A stretch of DNA of 64,000 nt, from the NCBI RefSeq assembly GCF_013181195.1, contig NZ_SMZP01000007.1, positions 186,001 to 250,000 of the forward strand. The letters run 5' to 3'. The position numbers were made by a program, and so were the translations under genes. Positions 26,949 through 36,553 of this stretch are shown piece by piece. Source of the DNA: Caulobacter sp. RHG1. GTDB lineage: Bacteria > Pseudomonadota > Alphaproteobacteria > Caulobacterales > Caulobacteraceae. The notes beneath the pieces were generated by a model. That model saw only the letters and a list, made by a program, of their open reading frames with translations. It was not told where the DNA came from and searched no databases. Each line of letters begins with the position of its first letter. The stretch's first letter is position 1.

Positions 26949-26966
26949 CGGAAAAGGCTTTCCGCG
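26949..26966 (+). terminator. Weak hairpin between the lipoprotein and ppx
   Basis: Seven-bp stem GCGGAAA/TTTCCGC with a 4-base loop starts just after the lipoprotein stop and is followed by GCGTTTCTT. The tail is not a clean T-run, so it may act as an attenuator or RNA-end stabiliser rather than a terminator. Confidence 0.35.
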
Positions 26967-27033
26967 CGTTTCTTCCCCACGGAAAATGATCAGCAGCGCT
27001 TCCACCGTCCGCCGAATAGGCTAAAGCAGCCCC

Positions 27034-28527
27034 ATGCCCTTCCCGGCGCCGCGCGACGCGGCGGTCATCGATATCGGTTCAAACTCGGTGCGCCTGGTGG
27101 TGTACCGGCTGGAAGGCCGCGCCATCTGGACCGTCTTCAACGAGAAGGTCCTGGCGGGCCTGGGCCGCGACCTGGCCAAGACCGGCCGGCTGTCGCCTGA
27201 GGGCGTGATCCAGACGCTGCAGGCGCTGAAGCGCTTTCGCGCCGTGCTGGAGGCGGTCAAGCCGGCCGAGGTCTTCGCCGTCGCCACCGCCGCCGCCCGC
27301 GAAGCCAAGGACGGCCCCGACTTCATCCGCCGCGTGCGCGAAGAGACCGGCTTTTCCGTCCGCGTCCTGACCGGCGAGGAAGAGGCCCACTACGCCGCCG
27401 TCGGCGTACTGGCCGGCGCGCCGGACGCCGAGGGCGTGGTCGGCGACCTGGGCGGGGCCAGCCTCGAGCTCATCCGCCTGAACCCCACGGGCGCCGGCCA
27501 GGGCGTAACCCTGCCGCTGGGCCCGTTCAGCCTGGCCGGCCCGCAAGGCAGCCCCTTCGATCCCGAGCGCGTGCGCCGTCTGGCCCGCGAGCGGATCGCG
27601 CCGGTGGCCGCCGACTTCCGCACCGACACCTTCCACGCCGTGGGCGGCGCCTGGCGCAATCTGGCGCTGCTGCACATGCGGCTGTCGGGCTACCCGCTGC
27701 ACGTCGTCCACCAGTACCAGATCGACGCCCAGGAGGCCCTGCAGGCCGCCCGCCTGGTCGCCCACCAGTCCAAGAGCTCGCTCGAGCGCATCGAGGGCAT
27801 GAGCAAGAAACGCTCGGAGACCCTGCCCTACGCGGCCGTGGTGCTGGAGACGCTGATCGAGCACCTGCAGCTGAAGCGTATCGAAATCTCGGCCTTCGGC
27901 GTGCGCGAGGGCCTGCTGTTCGAGGCCATGCCGCCGCGCGTACGCGGGCTGGACCCGCTGATCGAGGGCTGCGACGCCCTGGGCGCGCGCCAGGGCGTCG
28001 CCGACGACCTGGGCCCGGCGCTGGACGCCTGGATCACCCCGGCCTTCCGCACCCTGCCGCCGCTGTTCGGCGAGCGCGACAGCGTGCTGACGGCGGCCGC
28101 CAGCCGCCTGTCGGACCTGGGCGCGCGCCTGCACCCGGACCATCGCGCCGATCTCGTGTTCGAGCAGGTGCTGCGCGCCCCGATCGCGGGCATGGCCCAC
28201 GACGAGCGCTGCTACCTGGCCGTGGCCGCCCACGCCCGCCACGCCACCAATTTCCACCCGCCGGAACTGGCGACGCTGGAGCGTCTGCTTACCCCAGCGC
28301 AGCTAAAGCGCGCCCGCGCCCTGGGCGCCACCATGCGCCTGGCCTGCGACCTCTCGGGCCGCAGCCCCAGCCTGCTGGCCCACTCGCGCCTGACGCTGGA
28401 CAAGAACCATCTGGTGGTCACCGCCGAACCCGGCTTCGCCGACATCCTGCTGGGCGAACAGACCAGCAAGCGCGCCAACACGGCGGCGCAGCACCTGGGC
28501 CTGAAGCCGAAAATCGTCACGGGATAG
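27034..28527 (+). CDS. ppx: Ppx/GppA phosphatase (exopolyphosphatase)
   Basis: 497-residue member of the ASKHA-fold Ppx/GppA family, which hydrolyses polyphosphate or pppGpp. The phosphate-binding loops AVIDIGSNSVRLVVY (residues 10-24) and VGDLGGASLELIRL (near 135-148) are present, with the catalytic glutamate in VRVLTGEEEAHYA near 112-121. The C-terminal region has an HD-like helical domain. Proximity to ppk favours a polyphosphate role; GppA activity cannot be excluded. Confidence 0.92.
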   Translation: MPFPAPRDAAVIDIGSNSVRLVVYRLEGRAIWTVFNEKVLAGLGRDLAKTGRLSPEGVIQTLQALKRFRAVLEAVKPAEVFAVATAAAREAKDGPDFIRRVREETGFSVRVLTGEEEAHYAAVGVLAGAPDAEGVVGDLGGASLELIRLNPTGAGQGVTLPLGPFSLAGPQGSPFDPERVRRLARERIAPVAADFRTDTFHAVGGAWRNLALLHMRLSGYPLHVVHQYQIDAQEALQAARLVAHQSKSSLERIEGMSKKRSETLPYAAVVLETLIEHLQLKRIEISAFGVREGLLFEAMPPRVRGLDPLIEGCDALGARQGVADDLGPALDAWITPAFRTLPPLFGERDSVLTAAASRLSDLGARLHPDHRADLVFEQVLRAPIAGMAHDERCYLAVAAHARHATNFHPPELATLERLLTPAQLKRARALGATMRLACDLSGRSPSLLAHSRLTLDKNHLVVTAEPGFADILLGEQTSKRANTAAQHLGLKPKIVTG

Positions 28528-28610
28528 AGGCCTACGCCGCTGATGTCGGCGATGGGTGGGAAGCCGCCACGGGATAGCGCCGCTTCCTGGAACGGGTTAC
28601 CGATGGCGAC

Positions 28611-28970
28611 ATGCTCTCCAGGTTGATCCGCCTTATCTTTCACAAGACGAAAGCTCCCACTCGGGAGGACGGCTTCGATGTAGACGCGTTCATTGCCTCT
28701 ACCTCGCCGCTGACGTCCGAAGATGTGTTCCGGAAATTGGCGGCTCTGTTCCACGCGCGTCCTGAAGATGTCATCCATCTCGGGCCAGAACTCTGCGCGT
28801 CCCTTTTTAGCCAGTACATCGACGCGCGTCCCCGCGCGATGGCGCTGATGCGTCAGCATCCCCGCCTCGCCTGGCTGCTAGCTTTCCACTCGAACGGAAG
28901 AATTCGTGAGCCTGCGCTGCGCAGCGTTGATCGAGCCGCCCGCGACGGCCTCAGAGTTCATCGCCATTAG
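28611..28970 (+). pseudogene. 5' part of a frameshifted HEAT-like repeat gene
   Basis: Encodes 119 residues starting MLSRLIRLIFHKTKAP, helical and lacking a signal peptide. It ends shortly after IREPALRSVDRAARDG. In the overlap (28906-28970) the downstream frame reads LIEPPATASEFIAISLRL, which continues the helical-repeat pattern far better than this frame's tail (DGLRVHRH). The two pieces therefore look like one gene of about 340 codons broken by a single frame change near 28915-28935. No slippery run that would favour programmed frameshifting is obvious there. Confidence 0.6.
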
Positions 28971-29631
28971 CCTGCGGCTCAACGATTGGGTTTCGGTCGT
29001 ACGAGTCTCGGCGCGCGAAGCGGCATCCCGGCTTTTTCCGCTCACCCCTCCCGAGGTCGTGGCCGCCGCTGCGCCTTATCTCTTGGCCCGGCGCTTTATG
29101 TGGACCCGTTGGGACGATGAATCCGGAGTCTTGGACGATGCGCTGGCGAGGCCCGATGTCGCCGAGCACCTCAGTGGGAGCATAGGTGAGCTGAGAACTG
29201 GCCCAGGCGGGAGCATCTTGAGAATGGCCGCTCGATTTCCGTCGCTAGACCCCTACCTGCCATACTTGGTCCGGCGCGCGCGACATCCGTCGGTAAGGGC
29301 GGTGGCTCTCGAAATGCTCGTTTCCAACCAAGCGCGCTGGACGACAGGTTTTGATTGGGCATGGGTCGATAAGACGTATGGAATCCGGAAGCGAATAGCG
29401 GTGACCGCTACCCGGCCTCTCAGCCTAACCCACGACGTCGAAACCTTGATCCGCGAGGCGCTCACGGACCGCTTTGCGGCGGTTCGTAAGGTCGCCGCCG
29501 ATGCTCTCTACGAAAAGCGAGCGACCATAGGCGACGCCATGATGCTCGCCAAATCGATGCTCGACGATCCCAGCCCTGCGGTCAGAGAACGAGCGGAGTT
29601 TCTCGTCCGTCGCCTTTCGGAAGTACACTAG
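28906..29631 (+). pseudogene. 3' part of the frameshifted HEAT-like repeat gene
   Basis: 241 codons from a nominal ATG at 28906, though the true coding probably continues from the upstream fragment. Repeated helical-pair units such as WVSVVRVSAREAASRLFP, HPSVRAVALEMLVSN, FAAVRKVAADALYEK and SPAVRERAEFLVRRL are typical of HEAT or PBS-lyase-type repeats, which bind proteins. Third-position GC is lower than in neighbouring ppx. It could be translated as a separate protein if the frameshift is real and old. Confidence 0.6.
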
Positions 29632-29663
29632 ACGTCCGCAATGGGTGGTTAGGCGACGCTATG

Positions 29664-30089
29664 TCATCCCTCGGCGGTCAGCGCTCTTAGCAGCGCTTTC
29701 CCAATCTGATCAGACTTGTCAGCGTCCACTGTTAGCGCGTCGCCGGTGGGTTCAAATCCTTTGGACCCCAAGTTACGGGACGGCCGCAGAACCACCCTCC
29801 CATCTTGCTGTTCCACCGAAGCGTGCTGCGCCGATTGCATGAACGCTTTTAGGCTCCTGGCCCCTGCTACGGTCGGTACCGGAAACTTGATAGCCTTCCA
29901 GTCGGTGGGATGAGGTGTCTCAATCGCCGACCTAGCGAGCGCCCCAAGCAAAGCTTCCCCGAGCGCGACTTGATCGTCGGCCTCATACGCCTCAGCCCAA
30001 CCGTCCGAAATCCAAACCCCGGCGGTAGTCTGACGTTCGGCAGCGAGCACTATTCTACCGCCAAATAGGTAAGCGCTAGCGCATCTCAT
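29664..30089 (-). CDS. CdiI-like (DUF1436-type) immunity protein candidate
   Basis: 141 residues, no signal peptide. The arrangement LGEALLGALARS, then a central basic stretch, then DGRVVLRPSRNLGSKGFEP and a C-terminal DADKSDQIGKALLRAL matches the pattern I associate with DUF1436 contact-dependent-inhibition immunity proteins. This assignment is by eye. No CDI toxin, CdiA tip or toxin partner is adjacent, so it would be an orphan immunity gene. It lies in a lower-GC accessory pocket convergent with the HEAT-like gene. Confidence 0.5.
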   Translation of the reverse strand: MRCASAYLFGGRIVLAAERQTTAGVWISDGWAEAYEADDQVALGEALLGALARSAIETPHPTDWKAIKFPVPTVAGARSLKAFMQSAQHASVEQQDGRVVLRPSRNLGSKGFEPTGDALTVDADKSDQIGKALLRALTAEG

Positions 30090-30174
30090 TTCCTGATGCT
30101 CGCTGAGACAATCTCATCTGACAAGGTCCGCAACGGGTCGTGAGCAGCCACCCCAGCCCCTCCAATAAAGTAAC

Positions 30175-30300
30175 CGTCATTCCGGGCCTTGTGCCCGCCC
30201 CCTTCTGTCCGCGTAAGAGGGCATGGGTCTGGTCCCGAGCGATCCGCTCCACGTCAGGCGGATTGAACGAGGGCTTCCGGGCACAAGGCCCGGAATGACG
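30175..30300. repeat. Long intergenic palindrome, family B copy 2
   Basis: Perfectly complementary 23-bp arms (30175-30197 and 30278-30300), each with a nested hairpin CGGGC CTTGT GCCCG, separated by 80 bases. The outer CGTCATTCC/GGAATGACG resembles the start of the copy at 21450. It fills the gap between the immunity-like gene and the serine hydrolase. Confidence 0.9.
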
Positions 30301-30357
30301 ATGTAATTTTAATCGCGCCGCCGAGCACTCAAACGTCCGCGCTGGGGCGGAGGCCCC

Positions 30358-31665
30358 CTACTCCTCCGCCTGATGCGCCCCGCCGGCCACCTGGGTCGGC
30401 GCCAGGGCGGGCGGCTCCATCTCCAGGAAATCGGTGAAGGGCAGCTTGTAGGCGCGGTCAAAGAACTCCGCCTGGAAGCGGAAGGGCAGATTGCCGTCGC
30501 TGTTCCACAGCATGACGACGCCGGTCTTGGTCGCCGGATCGAACAGCATCGTCGAGCGATAGCCCGACACGGCGCCGCTGTGACCGATCAGGTGGTGGCC
30601 TCTGTAGTCGAAACTGCGCATGCCCAGGCCATAGCCGGGCGACTTCAGCTCGCGAGCGAAGGTCATGCGGCCGAAGGGGCGAGCGGTGGCGACACGCGAG
30701 CGCTGCACCTCATCAAGCACGGCCGGCGACAGGATCTCCGGACGCAGCCCCATCTGAGCCTGCATCCAGGTCGCCAGATCCAGAATGGTCGAGTTGACCC
30801 CCGCCGCCGCCGGCACACGGTAGTAGGCCTCCGACACGGTCAGCAGATTGCCGTGGCGGTGCGGCCGAGCCCAGTGAGCGGCCGAGGTCAGGGCGGCGTA
30901 GCCGAGACTGGCGCCTTTCATACCCAGCGGCTCGAACAGCTTCTGACGCACGGCGGCGTCATACGACTCGCTGGTGCGCTGGGCGACGATCTCGCTGATC
31001 GTGTCGTAGGTGATGTTCTGGTAGGCGTGGCAGGTGCCCGGCGCACAGACCGGCTTCAACTGCCCGAGCGCGGCGCGGATCACCGCGGGATCGCGGCCAT
31101 CCTCCAGCCAGCCGTCATAAGCGTTCTTGCCCAGGCCCGTGCGCTGCGACAGCAGCTGCTCGATCGTCAGGGCGTTCTGGGCGTCGCCGGGCAGGCGCAG
31201 GCTGGTGTGGAAGACCTGCAGCGGATCGTTCAGCGACAGCACGCCATCGGCGGCCAGGCGTGCGGTCAGGGTTCCGGCCACGGTCTTGGACAAGGAAGCC
31301 CAGCGGAACACGGTGTGGGCGTCGATAGGCTCGCCATTCTCGACCGAGGTCAGGCCATAGCCCTTCACGAACGACAGGCGACCGTCCTCGACCACGGCGA
31401 CGGCCAGGCCGGTCATCGACGGATCGGTCATCAACTCGGTCAGGCGGCCGTTCAGCGCCTGGTAGTCGATCTGGCCGCGCCACTGCGCTGGACTGGCCGG
31501 CAAGCTCGTCAACGCCGCCTCGCCTGCCGCCGACGGTCCGGCCTTCAACGCCTTGACGCGCGGGATCAGCACCCCGCCGACCAGCACGACGCCCACCAGG
31601 CCAGCGGCCAGCAGCTTCAGCCGGCGACGACGCTTTGCGGGATCGAAGATGCGTTGAACCGGCAC
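30358..31665 (-). CDS. Beta-lactamase-fold serine hydrolase
   Basis: 435-residue member of the class C beta-lactamase/penicillin-binding superfamily (AmpC/EstB-like). An N-terminal membrane segment (LLAAGLVGVVLVGGVLIP, residues 18-35) anchors or exports it. The catalytic SxxK is SLSK near residue 128 (FRWASLSKTVAG), the tyrosine motif is YQN near 220, and the KTG-like triad position reads HSG (GHSGAVSGYRS) near 380. Such proteins act as esterases, D-amino-acid peptidases or lactamases; the sequence does not decide among these. Confidence 0.88.
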   Translation of the reverse strand: MPVQRIFDPAKRRRRLKLLAAGLVGVVLVGGVLIPRVKALKAGPSAAGEAALTSLPASPAQWRGQIDYQALNGRLTELMTDPSMTGLAVAVVEDGRLSFVKGYGLTSVENGEPIDAHTVFRWASLSKTVAGTLTARLAADGVLSLNDPLQVFHTSLRLPGDAQNALTIEQLLSQRTGLGKNAYDGWLEDGRDPAVIRAALGQLKPVCAPGTCHAYQNITYDTISEIVAQRTSESYDAAVRQKLFEPLGMKGASLGYAALTSAAHWARPHRHGNLLTVSEAYYRVPAAAGVNSTILDLATWMQAQMGLRPEILSPAVLDEVQRSRVATARPFGRMTFARELKSPGYGLGMRSFDYRGHHLIGHSGAVSGYRSTMLFDPATKTGVVMLWNSDGNLPFRFQAEFFDRAYKLPFTDFLEMEPPALAPTQVAGGAHQAEE

Positions 31666-31780
31666 GGCGACTCTCGGAACGGCTAAGGGACTCGGCGAGC
31701 CGTCAGTCTATCCCCGATCGGCCGGCTACGCGCCCGGCAACATACGGAAAAGGTGCGCCAAATTGAGGCGGCGGATCGCT

Positions 31781-33499
31781 CTAGGCCTCGCCGAGCAGCG
31801 CGGCGTAGAGGTCCTTCGCGTTCACCGGCTTCTCGACCCAGCCGGTCATGCCGGCCTCATGGCAGGCGGCGACCTCTTCGGGCGAGACCGCGCCGGTGAC
31901 CGCGATGATGGGGGTTTCGCGGTTGGCCCCGTGGTCGCGCAGGCGGCGCGAGGCCTCCAGCCCGTCCATGCCGGGCATGCGCACGTCCATCAGGATGACG
32001 TCGAAGACGCGGTGTTCGGCGAGGGCCAGAGCGGTCGGCGCGTCCTCGGCGGTCTCGACCTCGGCCCCGAAGGCTTCCAGCATCTGGCGAAGGGTGCGAC
32101 GGTTGATGTCGTGATCGTCCACCACCAGCACCGACAGCGAGCGGTCCGGCGACGCCAGGGCCGCGGCCTCGGCCGTATCGACGATGGGCGGCGCCGCGCC
32201 GTCCGGCGCCGGCAGGCGCAGGGTGAAGACGGCCCCGCCCCCGGGCGCATTGGCCGCGCTCAGCTCGCCGCCCATCAGACGCGCCAGGTTGCGGCTGATG
32301 GCCAGTCCCAGGCCCGTGCCGCCGAAGGCCCGCGCCGTCTCGACACCCAGTTGCTCATACGGGCTGAACAGGCGTGCGATCTGGTCGTGGGTCAGGCCTG
32401 GCCCGGTGTCGCGCACCGTGATCGCCATCTGACGCTGGCCGTCGACGCCGCTGATGGCGATGGAGACCAGCACCTCGCCCTGCGCGGTGAACTTGATGGC
32501 GTTGCTGAGCAGGTTGTTGAGCACCTGGCGCGTGCGCATCGGATCGCCGCGCACCCATTGCGGCAGGCCATCCAGGCCGGCAAGCCGCAGCCCGACACCC
32601 TTGGCCTGGGCCGTATCGCGCCACAGGTCGACGCCGTCGACGATCAGGGCCGGCAGATCATAGTCGACGACTTCGACCCCCATTCGCCCGGCCTCGATCT
32701 TGGACAGATCCAACAGGTCGGTCAGCAGGGTGCGCATCATCAGGCCGGCGTCGCGGATCAGCACGGCGGCGGTGCGGTCGGTTTCGCCCGAACGGCCTTC
32801 AGCGTGCTCCAGCGCGGCCGCGCCGTTGACGATCGCGTTGATCGGCGTGCGCAGCTCGTGGCTGACCATGGCGACGAAGGCGGACTTCGCCGCGATCTGA
32901 GCCTCGGCCGCGCGGCGAGCCCTACGCTCGGCCTCCATGGCTCGACGCGACCACAGGAACACCATCGACAGCGTGAGGCAGAAAAGCCCGCCGCCCGCCA
33001 GGAAGAACGGAAGAATGGGGTCGTCGCGATCGGCGGCGATCAGCGGGGTCGCGACCAGATAGGTCACGTGCGGCGAGGCCGACGCCATGAAGGCCGCGAC
33101 GCAGCCCTCCGCCCCCATCAGGGCGGTGATGATCGAGCCGCAGAGCAGGAGAATGGCGCCCGCCGCGCCGACGGGCGTGCCGGTCTCCCAGACCGGGATC
33201 GCCAGCCATCCGAAGATCACGGCCAGCGCAAAGTCGGCGAAAAGGTTCAGCGCCACGGCCCTGCGCGGCTTCGCCGCGCGCAGGAAGCGGTTGAGGGCCA
33301 CCACCTCGATCAACTGCGCGACCAGATAGATGCCGGCCCAGGCGAAGACGAAGCTCATGCCGGGCTTGAACAGCGCCAGGAGCGTCAGCACCAGAACGAC
33401 GAAAAGTCGGAGGGGGACCTGCTTCCTGCGCGAAACGGCAGCTGGCCCGTACGCCTCGGCCAAACGCTCCCAGAACTGACTCAACGCAAACCCCCGCAA
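31781..33499 (-). CDS. Hybrid sensor histidine kinase/response regulator
   Basis: 572 residues: about six transmembrane helices in the first 195 residues, a HisKA domain with the phosphorylated histidine in VSHELRTPINAI near 227, a HATPase domain (NLLSNAIKFTA, DTGPGLTHDQI, GGTGLGLAISRN) to about 440, and a C-terminal receiver with the acceptor aspartate in ILMDVRMPGMDG near 505 and lysine in VEKPVN. No PAS domain is evident. The input signal is unknown. It stands alone with no cognate regulator, so the phosphoryl group may pass to a separate HPt protein. Confidence 0.92.
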   Translation of the reverse strand: MRGFALSQFWERLAEAYGPAAVSRRKQVPLRLFVVLVLTLLALFKPGMSFVFAWAGIYLVAQLIEVVALNRFLRAAKPRRAVALNLFADFALAVIFGWLAIPVWETGTPVGAAGAILLLCGSIITALMGAEGCVAAFMASASPHVTYLVATPLIAADRDDPILPFFLAGGGLFCLTLSMVFLWSRRAMEAERRARRAAEAQIAAKSAFVAMVSHELRTPINAIVNGAAALEHAEGRSGETDRTAAVLIRDAGLMMRTLLTDLLDLSKIEAGRMGVEVVDYDLPALIVDGVDLWRDTAQAKGVGLRLAGLDGLPQWVRGDPMRTRQVLNNLLSNAIKFTAQGEVLVSIAISGVDGQRQMAITVRDTGPGLTHDQIARLFSPYEQLGVETARAFGGTGLGLAISRNLARLMGGELSAANAPGGGAVFTLRLPAPDGAAPPIVDTAEAAALASPDRSLSVLVVDDHDINRRTLRQMLEAFGAEVETAEDAPTALALAEHRVFDVILMDVRMPGMDGLEASRRLRDHGANRETPIIAVTGAVSPEEVAACHEAGMTGWVEKPVNAKDLYAALLGEA

Positions 33500-33634
33500 G
33501 GTCCGCTCGTCCTCACGGAGCGGCCTTCAGCCCACTCTTACGCCAAGAGCGGGCTAGCAGACACTATCAATTCCATATGACACTTCGAATTGACCCCATG
33601 GTCGCGGGGCCAATCAGCGGCGTCCCAAGGAGGT

Positions 33635-34804
33635 TCAGTCGGCCTTGGCCGCTCGACGCACTTCGACCACGCGGACCTTGGAACCGTCCAGCACCAGGGC
33701 CAGTTCGCCGCGCTTGATCTTCAGGGCGTCGGCCCCGAAGGCGTCGCGGCGCCAGCCGGCCAGGGCCGGGGTGGCGGCGTTGTCGTCGGCGGCGATCTTT
33801 TCCAGGTCGGAGACCGTGGCGATCAGCTTGGACGCGACACCCGCCTCTTCGGCGCGGGCCTTCAGCAGCACCTTGAGCAGCTCGACCACGGCGCCGGCGT
33901 TCTGGGGCGGGGGCGGACCGGGCTTGTCGACGACCGGAGCGTAGCCCTCCGGATCGGCCAGGGCGGCCTTGATCGCGGCCAGCAGGTCGGGACCGAACTT
34001 GCTGCCGCCGAAGCCCTTGGGCACGCCGCGCAGGTTGTTGAGGGCGTCCAGGGTGGTCGGGGCCTGGGTGGCCAGCTCGTCGATGGCCTCGTCCTTCAGG
34101 ATGCGGCCACGCGGCTGGTCGCGGTTCTGGGCGGTGCGCTCGCGCCAGGCGGCGACGGCCTTGAACACGGCCAGATATTTCGGAGCGGTCTTGCGCGGAC
34201 GCAGGCGACGCCAGGCTTTCTCCGGATCCACGTCATAGGCGGCCGGGTCGGAGATGGCGGTCATCTCTTCCTCGACCCAGGCCAGGCGGCCCGAGGTCTC
34301 GAGACGCTCGCGCAGGGTCGGGAACAGCGCCGCCAGGTGGGTGACGTCGGCCAGGGCGTAGGTCAGCTGCGCCTCGGTCAACGGGCGGCGGGCCCAGTCG
34401 GTGAACCGGCTGGACTTGTCCAGCTCGATGCGCAGCATCTGGCGGACCAGGGCGTCATAGGCGATCTGCTCGCCGAACCCTGCCGCCATGCCCGCCACCT
34501 GAGTGTCGAACAACGGACGCGGCATGGCCTTCAGGTTGTTGAAGATTTCAACGTCCTGACGGGCGGCGTGGAACACCTTGAGGATGCTCTCGTCGCGCAT
34601 GACGGCCAGCAGCGGCTCCAGGTCGATGCCCTCGGCCAGCGGGTCGATGACCGCCTCATGGGTGGGGGACGCGACCTGGATCAGGCACAGCTTGGGCCAA
34701 TACGTCGTTTCGCGCATGAACTCGGTGTCCACAGCAACGAAAGGCTCGCCCGCAAGCGCATTACAAAACGCCGCCAGCTCGGCGGTGGTGGTGATCGGCT
34801 TCAT
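33635..34804 (-). CDS. rnd: Ribonuclease D
   Basis: 389-residue 3'-5' exoribonuclease for tRNA and small-RNA maturation. The DEDDy residues are visible: D and E in FVAVDTEFMRE at 22-32, D in VFHAARQDVEIF near 80, and the Y/D pair in LTYALADVTHL near 148-158. A C-terminal HRDC domain follows (near 205-290, NLRGVPKGFGG). Two in-frame MKP-type starts are not present; the ATG at 34804 is the only good start. Divergent from purM. Confidence 0.93.
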   Translation of the reverse strand: MKPITTTAELAAFCNALAGEPFVAVDTEFMRETTYWPKLCLIQVASPTHEAVIDPLAEGIDLEPLLAVMRDESILKVFHAARQDVEIFNNLKAMPRPLFDTQVAGMAAGFGEQIAYDALVRQMLRIELDKSSRFTDWARRPLTEAQLTYALADVTHLAALFPTLRERLETSGRLAWVEEEMTAISDPAAYDVDPEKAWRRLRPRKTAPKYLAVFKAVAAWRERTAQNRDQPRGRILKDEAIDELATQAPTTLDALNNLRGVPKGFGGSKFGPDLLAAIKAALADPEGYAPVVDKPGPPPPQNAGAVVELLKVLLKARAEEAGVASKLIATVSDLEKIAADDNAATPALAGWRRDAFGADALKIKRGELALVLDGSKVRVVEVRRAAKAD

Positions 34805-34940
34805 CCGCTGCTAATAGCCTCGCGCACCCCCGAGTCTGCAAGCGTCAAGACGCGCCCAGCGTACCGGGAAAGCAAATTTTCCGCGTGTTCGGAGGGTCTC
34901 GTCGCCTTCCGATAGACCAAAGCGAGCCCCAGAGCGCACC

Positions 34941-35966
34941 ATGAGCGATCAGCAGAACGGCCTCACCTACGCCCAGGCCGGCGTCGACATCGATGCGGGC
35001 GCCGCCCTCGTGGACGCCATCAAGCCTTTGGCCAAGGCCACGCGCCGCCCTGGCGCGGAGGCTAGCCTGGGCGGGTTCGGCGCGCTGTTCGACCTCAAGG
35101 CGGCCGGCTACGAGGACGCCCTGCTGGTCACCACGACCGACGGCGTGGGCACCAAGCTGCGGATCGCGATCGACGCGGGCATGCACGCCACGGTCGGCAT
35201 CGATCTGGTGGCCATGTGCGTCAACGACCTGCTGGCCCAGGGCGCCGAGCCGCTGATGTTCCTGGACTACTTCGCCACCGGCAAGCTGGACGTCGAGACC
35301 GCCAAGAGCGTCGTCGCCGGCATCGCCGAGGGCTGCAAGCTCTCTGGCTCGGCCCTGGTGGGCGGCGAGACCGCCGAGATGCCGGGCATGTACAGCGACG
35401 GCGAATATGACCTGGCCGGCTTCTCGGTCGGCGCGGTCGACCGCGACAAGGTCCTTCCCAAGCTGGACAAGCAGCGCGCCGGCGACATCATCATCGGCCT
35501 GGGCTCGTCGGGTCCGCACTCCAACGGCTACTCGCTGGTGCGCCGCGTGGTCGAGCGTTCGGGCCTGGCCTGGGACGCCCCCTGCCCGTTCGAGGACGGC
35601 AAGACCCTGGCCGAAGCCCTGATGGCTCCGACCCGCATCTATGTGAAGTCGCTGCTGCCCCTGCTGAAGTCGGGCCGCATCAAGGGCGGCGCCCACATCA
35701 CAGGCGGCGGTCTGATCGAGAACCCGCCCCGCGCCATCGCCGAGGGTCTGGCCGCGGAGTTCGACTGGAACGCCTGGGCCCAACCGGCGGTGTTCGACTG
35801 GCTGGCGGAAGTGGGCGGCGTGTCGGAGCACGAGATGCGCCGCACGTTCAACTGCGGCGTGGGCTTCATCATCATCGTGGCGCAGGCCGACGCAGAGCCG
35901 GTGCTGGCCGCCCTGCTGAACGCCGGCGAGGACGCCTTCATCTGCGGTCAGCTGGTCAAGGCTTGA
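34941..35966 (+). CDS. purM: Phosphoribosylformylglycinamidine cyclo-ligase (AIR synthase)
   Basis: 341-residue purine-biosynthesis enzyme converting FGAM to AIR with ATP. The family start TYAQAGVDIDAGAALVDAIK, the nucleotide-binding LVTTTDGVGTKLRIA near 56-70, ALVGGETAEMPGMY near 138-151 and HITGGGLIENPPR near 253-265 are present. The gene ends by overlapping the purN start codon by one base, so the two are translationally coupled. Confidence 0.97.
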   Translation: MSDQQNGLTYAQAGVDIDAGAALVDAIKPLAKATRRPGAEASLGGFGALFDLKAAGYEDALLVTTTDGVGTKLRIAIDAGMHATVGIDLVAMCVNDLLAQGAEPLMFLDYFATGKLDVETAKSVVAGIAEGCKLSGSALVGGETAEMPGMYSDGEYDLAGFSVGAVDRDKVLPKLDKQRAGDIIIGLGSSGPHSNGYSLVRRVVERSGLAWDAPCPFEDGKTLAEALMAPTRIYVKSLLPLLKSGRIKGGAHITGGGLIENPPRAIAEGLAAEFDWNAWAQPAVFDWLAEVGGVSEHEMRRTFNCGVGFIIIVAQADAEPVLAALLNAGEDAFICGQLVKA

Positions 35967-36553
35967 TGAGCCGTACGAAAGTCGCCGCGCTGATCTCGGG
36001 CCGGGGCTCCAACATGGAGGCCCTGGTCCGCGCGGCGCAGGCGGATGACTGCCCGTTCGAGATCGCCCTCGTCCTGGCCAACAAGCCCGACGCCAAGGGC
36101 CTGGAGATCGCCGCCGCGGCCGGGGTCGAGGCGCTGTGCGTCGATCAGAAGCCCTTCGGCAAGGACCGCGAGGCCCACGAGCGCGCCATCGACGCGGCCC
36201 TGCGCGCGCGCGGGATCCAGGTCATCGCCCTGGCCGGCTACATGCGCATCCTGACGCCGTTCCTGGTCGAGACCTGGGATGGCCGGATGCTGAACATCCA
36301 TCCATCCCTGCTGCCGGCCTATCCGGGGCTGGACACCCACAACCGCGCGATCGCCGCCGGCGAGGCCGAGGCCGGCTGCACCGTCCATCTGGTCACGGTC
36401 GGCGTCGACGAAGGCCCGATTCTGGGCCAGGCCCGCGTGCCGATCCTGGCCGGCGACGACGAGCACAGCCTGTCGGCTCGGGTGCTGGAGCAGGAGCACA
36501 GGCTCTATGCCGCCACCCTGGCCGATTTCGTCGAACGGCGATTCTCGGTATAG
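35966..36553 (+). CDS. purN: Phosphoribosylglycinamide formyltransferase
   Basis: 195-residue enzyme that transfers the formyl group from 10-formyl-THF to GAR. The GAR-binding SGRGSNMEAL is at 10-19, the catalytic triad region MLNIHPSLLPAYPG (Asn and His) near 104-117 and the conserved aspartate in HLVTVGVDEGPIL near 136-148. The start ATG overlaps the purM stop as TGATG. It is part of a purMN operon. Confidence 0.97.
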   Translation: MSRTKVAALISGRGSNMEALVRAAQADDCPFEIALVLANKPDAKGLEIAAAAGVEALCVDQKPFGKDREAHERAIDAALRARGIQVIALAGYMRILTPFLVETWDGRMLNIHPSLLPAYPGLDTHNRAIAAGEAEAGCTVHLVTVGVDEGPILGQARVPILAGDDEHSLSARVLEQEHRLYAATLADFVERRFSV

